64,000 bases of DNA from Prosthecobacter sp. SYSU 5D2 (GTDB lineage Bacteria > Verrucomicrobiota > Verrucomicrobiia > Verrucomicrobiales > Verrucomicrobiaceae): positions 62,001-126,000 of the forward strand of contig NZ_JBBYXL010000001.1 of the NCBI RefSeq assembly GCF_039655865.1, in the 5' to 3' direction. Positions 18,292 through 27,319 of this stretch are shown piece after piece; position 1 is the stretch's first letter; every line of letters begins with the position of its first letter. The notes below the pieces were generated by a model that saw only the letters and a program-made list of their open reading frames with translations, had not been told where the DNA came from and searched no databases. The position numbers and the translations under genes were made by a program.

Positions 18292-18466
18292 AGATTTTAA
18301 AAAGGGAGGGAGGGGATTGGACCAACGAACCCGCAGATTAAAGAAACCGCTGCCGCTGGCAAGCAAATCACCAGCCCGCCACACAAAACGCCCCATCCAC
18401 CCGGCCTCACACACACGAAAAATTGTACCTGCTCTCAGCAAGAGTCCGGGCTAAGGTAGAAAAAAC

Positions 18467-19735
18467 ATGGTCAAAGAGGAGTCGCCCCCCGCATCATCCA
18501 CGCCCCCTTGGGAAGCCAAAAAGCTGCCCTCCAGCCGTGGTCTGGCCCGCAAGATCATCCTGTGGGGCCTGGCCCTTGGCGTGCTCGGCCTCATCATCTA
18601 CGGGCTGAAGCCGCGCCCCATCGAGGTGGAGCTGGCTGCCGTTCGCCGTGGCCCGCTGACCGTCCACGTCATGGAGGAGGGGAAAACCCGCATTCGCAAC
18701 CGCTACGTCGTCGCCGCTCCCGTTACCGGGGCCATGCGCCGCGTCCCGTTGAAACCCGGTGCCGAGGTGAAAGCGGGCGAGACCGTCCTCACCGTCATCG
18801 AGCCCGGCATCGCGCCCCTCATTGACGCCCGCACCCAGGCCCAGGCGGATGCCCGCATCGCCGCCGCAGAGGCCGCACTCAGCCAGGCCGGCCAGACCCT
18901 GGAGATGACCCGCACCGCCGCCCGCTTTGCCCAGACCAACTGGGAGCGCGTACGGGACAAGGCCACCGCCGCCAGCATCTCCGCCAATGACCGCGACAAC
19001 ATCGAGCGCGAAGCGCTCATGCGGGAGCGCGAAGTCCGCGCGCAGGAATTCGCCCTCCAGGTCGCCACCTATGAGCTGGACCAGGCCAAGGCCGCCCTCA
19101 TCCAGATGAACATGCCCGGCAGCACCGGCCAGCCTTATGAGGTGAAGGCGCCCGTCAGCGGCCGCATCCTGCGCGTGGACCAGGAAAGCGCCATGATCAT
19201 CGCCGCCGGCACGCCCATCCTGGAGATCGGCGACCCCACCGACCTGGAGATCGAAGCCGAAATCCTCTCCCGCGATGCCGTCAACATCCGCCCCGGTGCC
19301 AAGGTCAGCGTGGAGCAATGGGGCGGCCCGGACCCGCTGCCTGCCACCGTCCGCCTCGTCGAGCCTGCCGCTTTCACCAAGGTCTCCGCCCTCGGCGTGG
19401 AGGAGCAGCGCGTCATCGTCCTCTGCGATCTGGACCCCGCCGCCGCCAAAGGCACCACTCTGGGCGACCGCTACCGCGTGGAAGTCCGCGTCGCCGTCTG
19501 GCATGAGGACGATGTCCTCCAGGTCCCCGCCGGCGGACTCTTCCGCGAGGGCTCCGCCTGGAAAACCTTTTTGTTAGACCCGGCCACCTCCAAAGCCCGC
19601 AACATTCCTGTCGAAGCCGGCCGCACCGATGGCCGGTGGACGCAGGTCCTCAATGGCCTGCAAGTGGGCGACCGCGTCCTCCTCCACCCGCCGGATTCCG
19701 TCGCCGACGGCAGCGACGTGGTCGAGCGGCAGTAG
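18467..19735 (+). CDS. Efflux periplasmic adaptor (HlyD/RND MFP family)
   Basis: A 422-residue membrane-fusion protein. A short cytoplasmic Pro-rich N-terminus is followed by one membrane anchor (IILWGLALGVLGLIIYGL, about residues 28-46). Then comes a lipoyl half-motif (VVAAPVTGAMRRVPLKPGAEVKAGETVLTV), a long Ala/Glu/Arg alpha-hairpin coiled coil (about 110-205), a second lipoyl half (VKAPVSGRILRVDQESAMIIAAGTPILEIGD) and beta-barrel/membrane-proximal domains. Such adaptors bridge an inner-membrane pump to an outer-membrane channel. Here no pump or channel gene adjoins it; the nearest pump is the RND protein at 23905-27156 on the opposite strand, so it may serve that pump or an ABC exporter elsewhere. 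It contains a variant word GTTAGAC (19573) with a TTA codon. Confidence 0.88.
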   Translation: MVKEESPPASSTPPWEAKKLPSSRGLARKIILWGLALGVLGLIIYGLKPRPIEVELAAVRRGPLTVHVMEEGKTRIRNRYVVAAPVTGAMRRVPLKPGAEVKAGETVLTVIEPGIAPLIDARTQAQADARIAAAEAALSQAGQTLEMTRTAARFAQTNWERVRDKATAASISANDRDNIEREALMREREVRAQEFALQVATYELDQAKAALIQMNMPGSTGQPYEVKAPVSGRILRVDQESAMIIAAGTPILEIGDPTDLEIEAEILSRDAVNIRPGAKVSVEQWGGPDPLPATVRLVEPAAFTKVSALGVEEQRVIVLCDLDPAAAKGTTLGDRYRVEVRVAVWHEDDVLQVPAGGLFREGSAWKTFLLDPATSKARNIPVEAGRTDGRWTQVLNGLQVGDRVLLHPPDSVADGSDVVERQ

Positions 19736-19795
19736 CCCTTGTCACAAACCTGGGCTTGCCAAACCGCCCCATACTCCTCAGCATTCTCCCAATTC

Positions 19796-20272
19796 ATGAA
19801 TACCAAGCACATTCTCGCCGGCTTCAGCCTCCTCTCCCTGCTGAGCCTGTCCAGTTGCATCACGCCCATGCCGGGAGATTACGGCTACAATGACGGACCC
19901 GCCTACGGCAACGGTCCCAACTACAGCAACCGCCCCGGTTATGGCAACCGGCCCGGCTACGGCAGCGGCTACCGTGACGATCGATATGACCGCGATCACA
20001 GGTATGACCGTGATGACCACCGGCATCCAAGTTACCGTCCACCCGTCACACCGCCGCCTCACCACGGGCACAATCATGGCCGGCCACCCGTTGGCGGAAA
20101 CACGCCTTCCATCCGCCCGCTGGCCAATGGCGGTGTCCAGGCCACCATGCCTGGTGGCTGCTACGTCATCTGCGACCGCAGCGGCCGCGTCGTCAAAGAA
20201 AACTCCTGCAGCAAGGCCGACCTCATCATCGCCACCCGCGCCGCCCGTGACTATCTGGCCCGCCGAAGGTAG
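19796..20272 (+). CDS. Tyr/Gly/Asp/His-rich lipoprotein
   Basis: A 158-residue protein with a lipoprotein signal (LAGFSLLSLLSLSSC, lipobox ending at the Cys). The middle is low-complexity: short repeats of the type NRPGYG, then a run of Asp/Arg/Tyr (RDDRYDRDHRYDRDDHRH) and a Pro/His stretch (PPPHHGHNHGRPP). The C-terminal 50 residues look folded (NGGVQATMPGGCYVICDRSGRVVKENSCSKADLIIATRAARDYL) and carry two further Cys pairs. The His-rich segment could bind metal; this is speculative. The real start is taken at the ATG giving the signal peptide; the 60 bases before it are not coding-like. No family recognised. Confidence 0.7.
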   Translation: MNTKHILAGFSLLSLLSLSSCITPMPGDYGYNDGPAYGNGPNYSNRPGYGNRPGYGSGYRDDRYDRDHRYDRDDHRHPSYRPPVTPPPHHGHNHGRPPVGGNTPSIRPLANGGVQATMPGGCYVICDRSGRVVKENSCSKADLIIATRAARDYLARRR

Positions 20273-20398
20273 GTGCCTGACCTCATTCGCGAATCTGACC
20301 GGGAGCGCATTCCAGGCCTTGTTGCGTCTTGATGTCACCGCAATTCGTATTGACTTGCCGGGTTTTTTAACCGACAACCCGCGCTCCCAACCTACTGT

Positions 20399-20977
20399 AT
20401 GGATTCTTTTTGGATTTGGTCGTTCATCGGCTTCACTTTGGCATTTGTTTACGGCTCCTTTTTTGAGTGGTCAGTTCATAAGTTCCTCATGCACCGGCCC
20501 TTCGGAGGCTTTCAATACGCCTTCCGCGCCCACGCCGTGGTTCATCATCAGGTCTTCAAGGCGGATCACACCTACCATCTGGTGCATGATCATGACAAAG
20601 AGACCATTCCCATGGCCTGGTGGAACGGTCCTGTCCTCATCCTTCTCAGTTCCATTCCTTTCGTCGCCGTCTCCTGGCTTCTTGGCCAGTGGGGCCTCGT
20701 CACGGGTGCTGCCATCGGCATGACCAGCTATTACGTTCTCTATGAGCGCATCCATTGGTGCATGCACCTGCCCAAGGCGCGCCGCCTGGAGCAGTCCTGG
20801 ATCTTCCGCCGCCTGAACGGCCATCATTTGCTGCATCACCGCTACATGCACAAAAACTTCAACGTTGTCTTTCCCCTGGCGGACCTCTGCCTGGGCACGC
20901 TGATGATCCGGGCCAAGACCCGCTTTGCCCAGGCCATGGGCCCTTCCGTCCCGGACGTCCAGCCGCACCAGGACTGA
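20399..20977 (+). CDS. Fatty acid hydroxylase/sterol desaturase superfamily membrane protein
   Basis: A 192-residue integral membrane protein with about four helices. It carries the spaced histidine clusters of the di-iron fatty-acid-hydroxylase superfamily: EWSVHKFLMH, HAVVHHQVF, HLVHDHDKE, RIHWCMH and GHHLLHHRYMH. These ligate two irons and act with O2 on lipid or carotenoid substrates. Related proteins include beta-carotene hydroxylases and alkylglycerol/sterol desaturases; the substrate is not predictable here. It sits alone between the lipoprotein and the adenylate cyclase with gaps of 126 and 84 bp; no carotenoid or hopanoid genes are adjacent. Confidence 0.82.
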   Translation: MDSFWIWSFIGFTLAFVYGSFFEWSVHKFLMHRPFGGFQYAFRAHAVVHHQVFKADHTYHLVHDHDKETIPMAWWNGPVLILLSSIPFVAVSWLLGQWGLVTGAAIGMTSYYVLYERIHWCMHLPKARRLEQSWIFRRLNGHHLLHHRYMHKNFNVVFPLADLCLGTLMIRAKTRFAQAMGPSVPDVQPHQD

Positions 20978-21061
20978 CAGCCTTGGATCTTCAGGATCAC
21001 CTGCGCAGCTTTCGGCTCGACGCGGGGTTGGACTCTGTAGCAAACTTTGCTGCTCCGTCCC

Positions 21062-22957
21062 ATGAAGTTCCTTTCCAGCTTTCGCGCCAAGCTCATCCTG
21101 ACGATTTTTCCCGTCGTCGCAGGGGTGACGACCGGAGCGCTCCTGCTGACGGAGTGGCGGTTCAGCGCGACGTATCAGCAGCTGTTTGAAGAACAGTTCG
21201 AGAGCCAGATCTACGCCGTCACCCAGGCCAAAAACCGCCGGTTCAGCGCCCTTTCCTCGGTGCTGGAGCGCATGGCCCAAAAGCCGGAGCTCATCACCGC
21301 CATGCGCGAAGGTGACTACCAGAAAGCCGGCAAAGACCTGCGTCCTGCCCTGGAATCCCTGGCCCAGGAACGCCTGCAAAGTGAGTTCTCCACCCTCGGC
21401 CGCCTGCCTTCTGGTCCGCCAACAGACCGTGACCGGCCGGGCGACCGCCGCGAGCCACCACGCCCTCCGGGCGGCACCGGCCAGTCCGCGCCTTTCATTG
21501 CCCTCATCAATGCCCAGGGGAATTTTGTTCATCACCAGCGGAACCGCAGCGCCGGGGAAAACGCCACTTTTAACACGACTCCGGATGGGGACCCGGCCCA
21601 GGTCAGACGGCGTTCCGATACCATGCCCTGGCTGGGCGACCGCAAGTTTGAGGAGACTCTCAAGCAGCAGGAGGTCGGCTACCTCATCGTCGAGGCTGGC
21701 GAGCGCCGCGGCGAGCAGGTACGGGAAGTCTTCATCACTCCTCTGCGCGACCCGGCGGATGGCCGGTTTCTGGGGGCCTTTGTCTTCGGCCTGCCCCTGC
21801 CTGCCATTGCGGACCGCGTGCTGTATGAGCAGACCCGCCGCAGCGAGCATGGGGAAATCATGGGCGGCATCTGGGTGGAGGGAAAGCTGGTCTCCACCAC
21901 CGTGCCTGAGGATCAAAAAGAGATCATCGCCCAGACCGTGGCCCGCTCCCTGGCCGGATCTGCGGATCCAAACCGGGAGATCCTTCTTCCCATCGGCAAG
22001 GAAAAGCACCGCCTCATTTACCGGGTGCTCAATCCTGGCAGCCCTTTCCCCCAGGCCGTCCAGGTCAATTTTTATTCTCTGGCAGCTCTGGAGAAGGAGA
22101 TCGCCGGTCTCCGCCGCAGCGCCTTCAGCCTCGGCATCATCGCGCTTCTTGTGGCCCTGGTTCTGGTCATGTACATCTCCCGTGGCCTGTCCGGCCCCAT
22201 CAGCAGCCTGGTCAATGCCGCCCAGGAAATCGAGCGTGGCAATTATGATGTCCGGGTGCCTGTGACCCGCGATGAAGTCGGCAGGCTGGCCCACGCCTTT
22301 AATGACATGGCCGCCGGGCTGGCCCTCCAGGAAAAATACCGCAGCATCCTCAATGCCGTGGCCGACCGCACCGTCGCCGAGCGCCTCATTGAAAATCGCG
22401 AGGCCCTGGGCGGTGAGCTGCGGGATGTGACCATGCTTTTCTGCGACATCCGGGGATTTACCTCTCTGACCGAAAAAATGCCCCCGCATGAAGTCATCGA
22501 GCTGCTCAACGAGCACATGACCGTCCTCACCCAGGTGGCCTATGACCACGGCGGCATTGTGGACAAGTTCGTCGGCGATCTCATCATGGTACTCTTTGGC
22601 GCCCCCATCACCACGGGCAATGACGCCCAGCGCGCCGTCACCTGCGCACGGGCCATGTTCCAGGCCCGGCGGGAGCAGAACACCCGCAGCCGCCATCCTC
22701 TTGAAATGGGCATCGGCATCGCCACCGGCAGCGTCGTCGCAGGTTGCATGGGCTCTGACCAGCGCCTCAGCTACACCGTCATCGGCCACCGGGTGAACCT
22801 CGCCTCCCGCCTCTGCCACATCGCCCAGGCGGGCGAGATCGTCATGGATGCCGAAACCGCCGGCAAGCTGGACCCCGGCATCCCGGTCACTCCCCTGCCC
22901 CCCATGCAGCTCAAGGGCATCTCCGAGCCTGTCGAGGTCTTCCGCATCGCCGCGTAA
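21062..22957 (+). CDS. Membrane class III adenylate cyclase with HAMP domain
   Basis: A 631-residue signalling enzyme that would make cAMP in the cytoplasm in response to a periplasmic signal. Order: helix 1 (about residues 13-32), a large periplasmic sensor (about 33-350), helix 2 (about 353-373), HAMP (GPISSLVNAAQEIERGNYDVRV onward) and a class III catalytic domain from about 450. Both metal-binding Asp are visible (FCDIRGF and KFVGDLIMVLFG), with the base-selecting Lys in the latter. The transition-state Asn and Arg are in HRVNLASRL. The partner of the Lys is Thr (SYTVIG) rather than Asp, the pattern described for class IIIb cyclases, which favour ATP. A TTG at 21047 could add five residues. 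The gene ends in a strong terminator. Confidence 0.9.
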   Translation: MKFLSSFRAKLILTIFPVVAGVTTGALLLTEWRFSATYQQLFEEQFESQIYAVTQAKNRRFSALSSVLERMAQKPELITAMREGDYQKAGKDLRPALESLAQERLQSEFSTLGRLPSGPPTDRDRPGDRREPPRPPGGTGQSAPFIALINAQGNFVHHQRNRSAGENATFNTTPDGDPAQVRRRSDTMPWLGDRKFEETLKQQEVGYLIVEAGERRGEQVREVFITPLRDPADGRFLGAFVFGLPLPAIADRVLYEQTRRSEHGEIMGGIWVEGKLVSTTVPEDQKEIIAQTVARSLAGSADPNREILLPIGKEKHRLIYRVLNPGSPFPQAVQVNFYSLAALEKEIAGLRRSAFSLGIIALLVALVLVMYISRGLSGPISSLVNAAQEIERGNYDVRVPVTRDEVGRLAHAFNDMAAGLALQEKYRSILNAVADRTVAERLIENREALGGELRDVTMLFCDIRGFTSLTEKMPPHEVIELLNEHMTVLTQVAYDHGGIVDKFVGDLIMVLFGAPITTGNDAQRAVTCARAMFQARREQNTRSRHPLEMGIGIATGSVVAGCMGSDQRLSYTVIGHRVNLASRLCHIAQAGEIVMDAETAGKLDPGIPVTPLPPMQLKGISEPVEVFRIAA

Positions 22958-22966
22958 ATAGGCACC

Positions 22967-23002
22967 AAAAAAAAGCAGCCCGATGAAAGGCTGCTTTTTT
23001 TT
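22967..23002. terminator. Bidirectional intrinsic terminator
   Basis: AGCAGCC (22974-22980) pairs with GGCTGCT (22989-22995) around an 8-base loop, with eight A before and eight T after. It serves the adenylate cyclase gene (+) and the convergent response-regulator gene (-). Confidence 0.85.
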
Positions 23003-23018
23003 AAGCGGGAGACAGGGC

Positions 23019-23579
23019 TTAGACCTCGGCCCCTTTGTGACCAAGCTGTTTCACAGCTTTGTTCAGCTGATCGTATTCGATCGGCTTCTTGATGACGGTC
23101 ACAGGTCCGTGAGAGAGAATGCGGCTCAGGATCTCACTGTCAGGATAGCCGGTGATGACCACGATAGGCAGGTCAGGATACATTTCCTTGAGCTGGGAAT
23201 AGACTTCATCTCCTGGTACATCCGGCAGCTTCAGGTCCAGAAACACGAAGTCGAACTTCTGCTTCTTGGCCACGCTGATGGCCTCCGCCCCGGTACCGAC
23301 GACCAGGCGTCCGAACCCGGCCTTTTTCAGGAACTGTTTAAAGAGGGCCTGGAGCGCAGGATCATCGTCCACCACCATGACGGTAGGCTGTCCGGATTCG
23401 TCTTCTTTGCGAAGCACGTCACGGTCCAAAAGGCTGCGCTTGATGCGCCAGCGTCCACCGATCTGCACCGCTGGCAACTGGCCCCGCTGAACGAGATAAT
23501 AGACCGTTGGCAAAGGGATACGCAGATACTCCGCAGTCTCTTTGACCGTCATAAGTTCGGGAGAGGTAAGTTCAGCCAT
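23019..23579 (-). CDS. Response regulator with N-terminal excisionase-type HTH and C-terminal receiver
   Basis: A 186-residue two-domain protein. Residues about 8-58 (LMTVKETAEYLRIPLPTVYYLVQRGQLPAVQIGGRWRI) form a MerR/excisionase-type helix-turn-helix DNA-binding domain. From about 64 there is a receiver domain with the acidic pocket VMVVDDD, the phosphoacceptor Asp in FVFLDLKLPD, the Thr in IVVITGYPD and the Lys in VIKKPIE. DNA-binding response regulators normally have the receiver first; here the order is reversed. In-frame ATGs at 23618 and 23627 could extend it by 13-16 residues; 23579 was preferred because the extra residues look unlike protein. The partner kinase may be the hybrid kinase at 27320-30460, but nothing links them directly. 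Confidence 0.85.
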   Translation of the reverse strand: MAELTSPELMTVKETAEYLRIPLPTVYYLVQRGQLPAVQIGGRWRIKRSLLDRDVLRKEDESGQPTVMVVDDDPALQALFKQFLKKAGFGRLVVGTGAEAISVAKKQKFDFVFLDLKLPDVPGDEVYSQLKEMYPDLPIVVITGYPDSEILSRILSHGPVTVIKKPIEYDQLNKAVKQLGHKGAEV

Positions 23580-23656
23580 AAAGGGGTTGTGGTAAAGATG
23601 AAGAATGTGCTGAGTCATTGTTAACAACTCAGCAAAATCAGAATTGCGTCGAAGTT

Positions 23657-23685
23657 GCTATATAATTACCATGACAGCAAGCCAA
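23657..23685 (-). promoter_or_regulatory. Possible promoter of the HTH-receiver gene
   Basis: On the minus strand TTGGCT (23685-23680), a 17-bp spacer and TATAGC (23662-23657) lie about 78 bp before the chosen start. The whole 23580-23904 gap is distinctly AT-rich compared with its surroundings and holds no gene I can support. The match is weak. Confidence 0.35.
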
Positions 23686-23723
23686 TTCTCACACATTTTA
23701 GCGACCCTGAAAAATTACACGCC

Positions 23724-23737
23724 TATCAAATTTGATA
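23724..23737. repeat. 14-bp perfect palindrome, possible operator
   Basis: TATCAAATTTGATA is a perfect palindrome in the AT-rich gap between the response regulator and the RND pump gene end, about 40 bp upstream of the putative promoter. It could be bound by a dimeric regulator, perhaps the adjacent HTH protein itself. No second copy was noticed. Confidence 0.4.
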
Positions 23738-23904
23738 AAACGAGCAATTTTGGGTTCAAAATATGCGGAAAACACGCTCGCAAGCACTGAAATGAGAAGA
23801 GCTAAACATATCTTAATTTTATTCTAATTACGACTGAAATAGTCACCAGTCCTCATTTTGCACGCTTTGATCCCCGTTAAATGAATGTGCCATTTACGCC
23901 CTGG

Positions 23905-26900
23905 TCAGCCAGGAACAGGCGCTGCATCCAGGGGCACTGGCTGAACCTTGGGCGCACGACCCAGAATGCGGTTGATGAGCTTGCCCAGGTCATCCACGGC
24001 CAGGTAGCACAAGGGCACCAGAAACAGGCAGATGACGGTGGCGCACAGGCTTCCATAGCCCATGGATACGGAGACGGGCGTCAGAAACTGGGCGCTCGTG
24101 GCCTGCGCTGCACGGTTGTCACCAAAGATCAATACCAGCAGATGGCTGATGCCGGGCGGTGAATTTTCAATCAAACTGCCAAATTCAAACATCAGCGGCA
24201 TCAGTCCCACAAAGGTGGTGATCTGGGTCAGGAAGATGGCGCGGAAGCGGCTGCGCCCGCCTTCTTGCACGGCGTACTTCAGATCCCCGGTCTCATCCCG
24301 CACCTGGTTGATGCGGTCCACCAGGACCAGGGTGTCATTCACAATCACTCCGGTCACCGCCAGCATGCCGCAGACGCTCATGCTGCTGACGGCCATGCCA
24401 TGGAAGAGATGCCCTAAAACCGCCCCGACAATGCCAAAGGGCACCACCAGCAGCACGATGAAGGGCTGGGTGTAGCTTTTGAAAGGGATGGCCATCATCG
24501 CATACATGCCCAGCAGAATGATCGCCAGGGCCCACTTGCCCTCATCCGCCCCTTCCCGTTGCATGCGCGCCTCCCCTTCAAAGCTCCACTGGATGTGGGG
24601 ATGGGAGGCCATGAGCTGGCGGATGAAGACCTCCGCATCGGCCCGTACCTTGGCAGGGTCCGTGGTGGCCTTGTTGACATCCGCCGTCACGTTCATGGCC
24701 CGGCGGCGGTCCACCCGCTTGATGCTGCTGAAGCTTTTGCCCACCTTGGCCTCAGCCACGCGGGCAAAGGGAATCTCCAGTCCGGTGGCCGTGCGCACCC
24801 GCATGGTGTCCAGCGTGGCCAGGCTGCGGCGGTCCTCCTGCGGGTAGCGGAGCATGACCCTCACCTCATTGCGCCCGCGCTGGATGCGCTGCACCTCGTC
24901 CCCATAAAAGGCCTGCCGCACCTGCCGCGCCAGGTCACCCACAGTCACGCCAAAGGACTGGGCCTCCGGCTTGAGGCGGAGCTGGATCTCATTGCGCCCG
25001 CTGTCCAGGGAATCATTGATGTCAAAGACGCCGGAGTAGGTGCTCAGGTGGTCTTTGATCTGGCTGGAGATTTGCAGCAGCTCCTCCGGGTCCGTCCCGG
25101 CTAGCTGGATGTCTATGGGGTCCGCACTGCGGCCGATCTCCGCCCGGATGGTCACTTCCTCCGCGCCGATGATCTCTCCCACCCTCTTGCGCCATTCATT
25201 GCCCATCTCCACCGTATTGACCTTCAGGCTGCGCTCTTCCGGCCCGTACGTCTCGATGTTCACCTCCCCAATATGGGAGCTGCCGGAGGTGCCCCGGCTG
25301 GTGCTGGCCGTCAGGCGGGTCGTTCCCGTCGTGGCGATGATGTTGCGGATGACGGGCTTGCCATCCGGGCCGACGTATTCTTTCCGCATCTCATCGGCAA
25401 TGTCATAGATGCGCTGGATGTGGGCATCCGTGACCTCAAAAGGCGTCCCCTCCAGCATGGACAGGCGGTATTCCACCCGCTCACTCTGCACCCGGGGGAA
25501 GAAGATCCACAGGATGCGCCCGCTGAAAAAGAACCCGCAGAGGACGATCAGCCCGCCAAAAAAACAGGCCAGGGCGGTATAACGGTGATGCACACACCAG
25601 GCCAGGGCCGGCCGGTAGGCATTCTCCACAAACCAGCGGAGATTCCGCTCGGAAAACCGGTGCACCGGCCCCAGGATGTCTGAGGCGCCGCTCAGCCCTG
25701 GCACCGGGTGCGCCAGATGGGAGGGCAGCACGATCTTGGTCTCCACCAGGGCGATGAGCATCACCAGGATGAACACGATGGCGATGGGCTTGAACATCAT
25801 GAGCGAATCACTCACGCCCGTCGCCATGGGCAGGAAGGCGATCACCGTGGTCAGCACGCCAAAGGTGATGGGAACTGCCATCTCCCGCGTGCCCTGGATG
25901 GCCGCATCCAGCGCGGACAGGCCCCGCTGCCGCAAGGTGTCCACATGCTCGGAAATGACGATGGCATCATCCACCACAATCCCCAGCACCAGGATGAAAC
26001 CGAAGAGCGACGACAGGTTGATGGCCACATCAAAGTAAGGCATCAGCGCGATGGCGCCCAGGAAGCTGGCCACCATGCCCACCGCCACCCAAAAGACCGC
26101 ATCCAGCCGCAGGAACAGGCCCACGCACAGAAACACCAGGATGAGGCTGCTCTGGGCATTCTGGATCAGCAGGTTGATGCGCCCCTGGACGATCTTGGAG
26201 CGGTCATTCCAAAACGCAATCTGCACCCCGTCCGGCAGCCTTGACTTGCTCTCCAGGATATATTCTTTCACCGATTCCGCGATGCGGATGGCATTCTGCC
26301 CCCCTTCACGCATCACGTTCACCACCACGCAGCGCTTGCCGTTCAGCCGCGCCAGCAGCGGATTTTCATTAAACCCGTCCTGGATGATGGCCACCTCCCC
26401 CAGCGTCACCTTGGTGCCGTCCTGACGGGTCAGGATCACGATGTCCGCATAATCCTGGCCGGTGTAGGCCCGGCCTTTGGTGGTGATGGACACATCGCCG
26501 GCCTCCGTCTGCACCACTCCGGCTGGCAGGTCCAGCGCACTGCCCCGGATGGCCTGGCTGACCTGCTCCAGATTCAGGCTGTATTTCCTCAAGGTCTCTT
26601 CGGGGATCTCGATGCCGATTTCATAGGGCCGCACCCCGGCGATGCCCGCATGGGTGATGCCCGGCAGGGCTGAGATTTCATCGCGGATCTGCTCCCCCAG
26701 CCGCCGCAGGTCTCCTTCAGACATGTCAGCCGCGATGGCCACGGTGATCACCTCATGAAAATTGTCATCCAGCTGGATGGTCGGCTTTTCCGCCAGCTCC
26801 GGCATGTTCGGGATCGCATCCACGCGGATTTTGATGTCATCCAGCACCTCCCGGACATCCTTCCCCTCCTCCACCTCCACCACCACCGTGCCACCGTTGG

Positions 26901-27156
26901 AGGAGGCCGTGGAATTGATGTGCTTGATGCTGCCCACCTGCTCGATGGCCTCCTCAATCCTCAGGACAATGCTCTCCTCCACCTCCTCCGGTGCCGAGGC
27001 CGGATAGGGCACGTTGATGGAAATCAGCCGCGATGGCCTGTCCGGGAAGACCTCCAGCGGGATGCGGTCAGACGCTAGGGTCCAGATTCCCGCGATCATC
27101 GCCCCAATCATCAGGAGATTGGAGGCGACATGATTGCGGGCAAACCAGGAGATCAT
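23905..27156 (-). CDS. RND-family efflux pump, inner-membrane subunit (AcrB/MexF superfamily)
   Basis: A 1083-residue proton-driven efflux pump with the standard duplicated layout: helix 1 at residues 10-30, a large periplasmic loop, helices 2-6 (about 340-490), a second loop and helices 8-12 from about 870. The helix-4 segment GIVVDDAIVISEHVD carries the conserved Asp pair of the proton relay, and the paired helix-10 segment has GVIVNDTLVLVDRIN. The porter-domain style (ESIVLRIEEAIEQVGSIKHINSTAS, GQNAIRIAESV) is that of the HAE/CzcA-like ACR_tran proteins common outside Proteobacteria. No adaptor or outer-membrane factor is adjacent; the adaptor at 18467-19735 is 4 kb away on the other strand. 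Substrate unknown. Confidence 0.92.
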   Translation of the reverse strand: MISWFARNHVASNLLMIGAMIAGIWTLASDRIPLEVFPDRPSRLISINVPYPASAPEEVEESIVLRIEEAIEQVGSIKHINSTASSNGGTVVVEVEEGKDVREVLDDIKIRVDAIPNMPELAEKPTIQLDDNFHEVITVAIAADMSEGDLRRLGEQIRDEISALPGITHAGIAGVRPYEIGIEIPEETLRKYSLNLEQVSQAIRGSALDLPAGVVQTEAGDVSITTKGRAYTGQDYADIVILTRQDGTKVTLGEVAIIQDGFNENPLLARLNGKRCVVVNVMREGGQNAIRIAESVKEYILESKSRLPDGVQIAFWNDRSKIVQGRINLLIQNAQSSLILVFLCVGLFLRLDAVFWVAVGMVASFLGAIALMPYFDVAINLSSLFGFILVLGIVVDDAIVISEHVDTLRQRGLSALDAAIQGTREMAVPITFGVLTTVIAFLPMATGVSDSLMMFKPIAIVFILVMLIALVETKIVLPSHLAHPVPGLSGASDILGPVHRFSERNLRWFVENAYRPALAWCVHHRYTALACFFGGLIVLCGFFFSGRILWIFFPRVQSERVEYRLSMLEGTPFEVTDAHIQRIYDIADEMRKEYVGPDGKPVIRNIIATTGTTRLTASTSRGTSGSSHIGEVNIETYGPEERSLKVNTVEMGNEWRKRVGEIIGAEEVTIRAEIGRSADPIDIQLAGTDPEELLQISSQIKDHLSTYSGVFDINDSLDSGRNEIQLRLKPEAQSFGVTVGDLARQVRQAFYGDEVQRIQRGRNEVRVMLRYPQEDRRSLATLDTMRVRTATGLEIPFARVAEAKVGKSFSSIKRVDRRRAMNVTADVNKATTDPAKVRADAEVFIRQLMASHPHIQWSFEGEARMQREGADEGKWALAIILLGMYAMMAIPFKSYTQPFIVLLVVPFGIVGAVLGHLFHGMAVSSMSVCGMLAVTGVIVNDTLVLVDRINQVRDETGDLKYAVQEGGRSRFRAIFLTQITTFVGLMPLMFEFGSLIENSPPGISHLLVLIFGDNRAAQATSAQFLTPVSVSMGYGSLCATVICLFLVPLCYLAVDDLGKLINRILGRAPKVQPVPLDAAPVPG

Positions 27157-27319
27157 TGGAAAAAGAAAATACGCTGTTACACGAACGAAGCAGCAGGGGC
27201 CAAGGTTGCCAAGAGAACAATGCCTCCCCGCCCATAAGGAAAGCCTTCACTGCGCCTGTTCCCAGACGGAAGCAACTTCCCATCTCTTCAAACGCCCTGC
27301 GGCCGGCTTCACCGGACAA

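Noticed and set aside
20471..23044. Long minus-strand open frame antisense to the adenylate cyclase and hydroxylase
   Set aside because: Antisense shadow of strongly supported plus-strand genes; its translation is His/Gly/Asp-rich with no domain, as expected from GC-rich complement.
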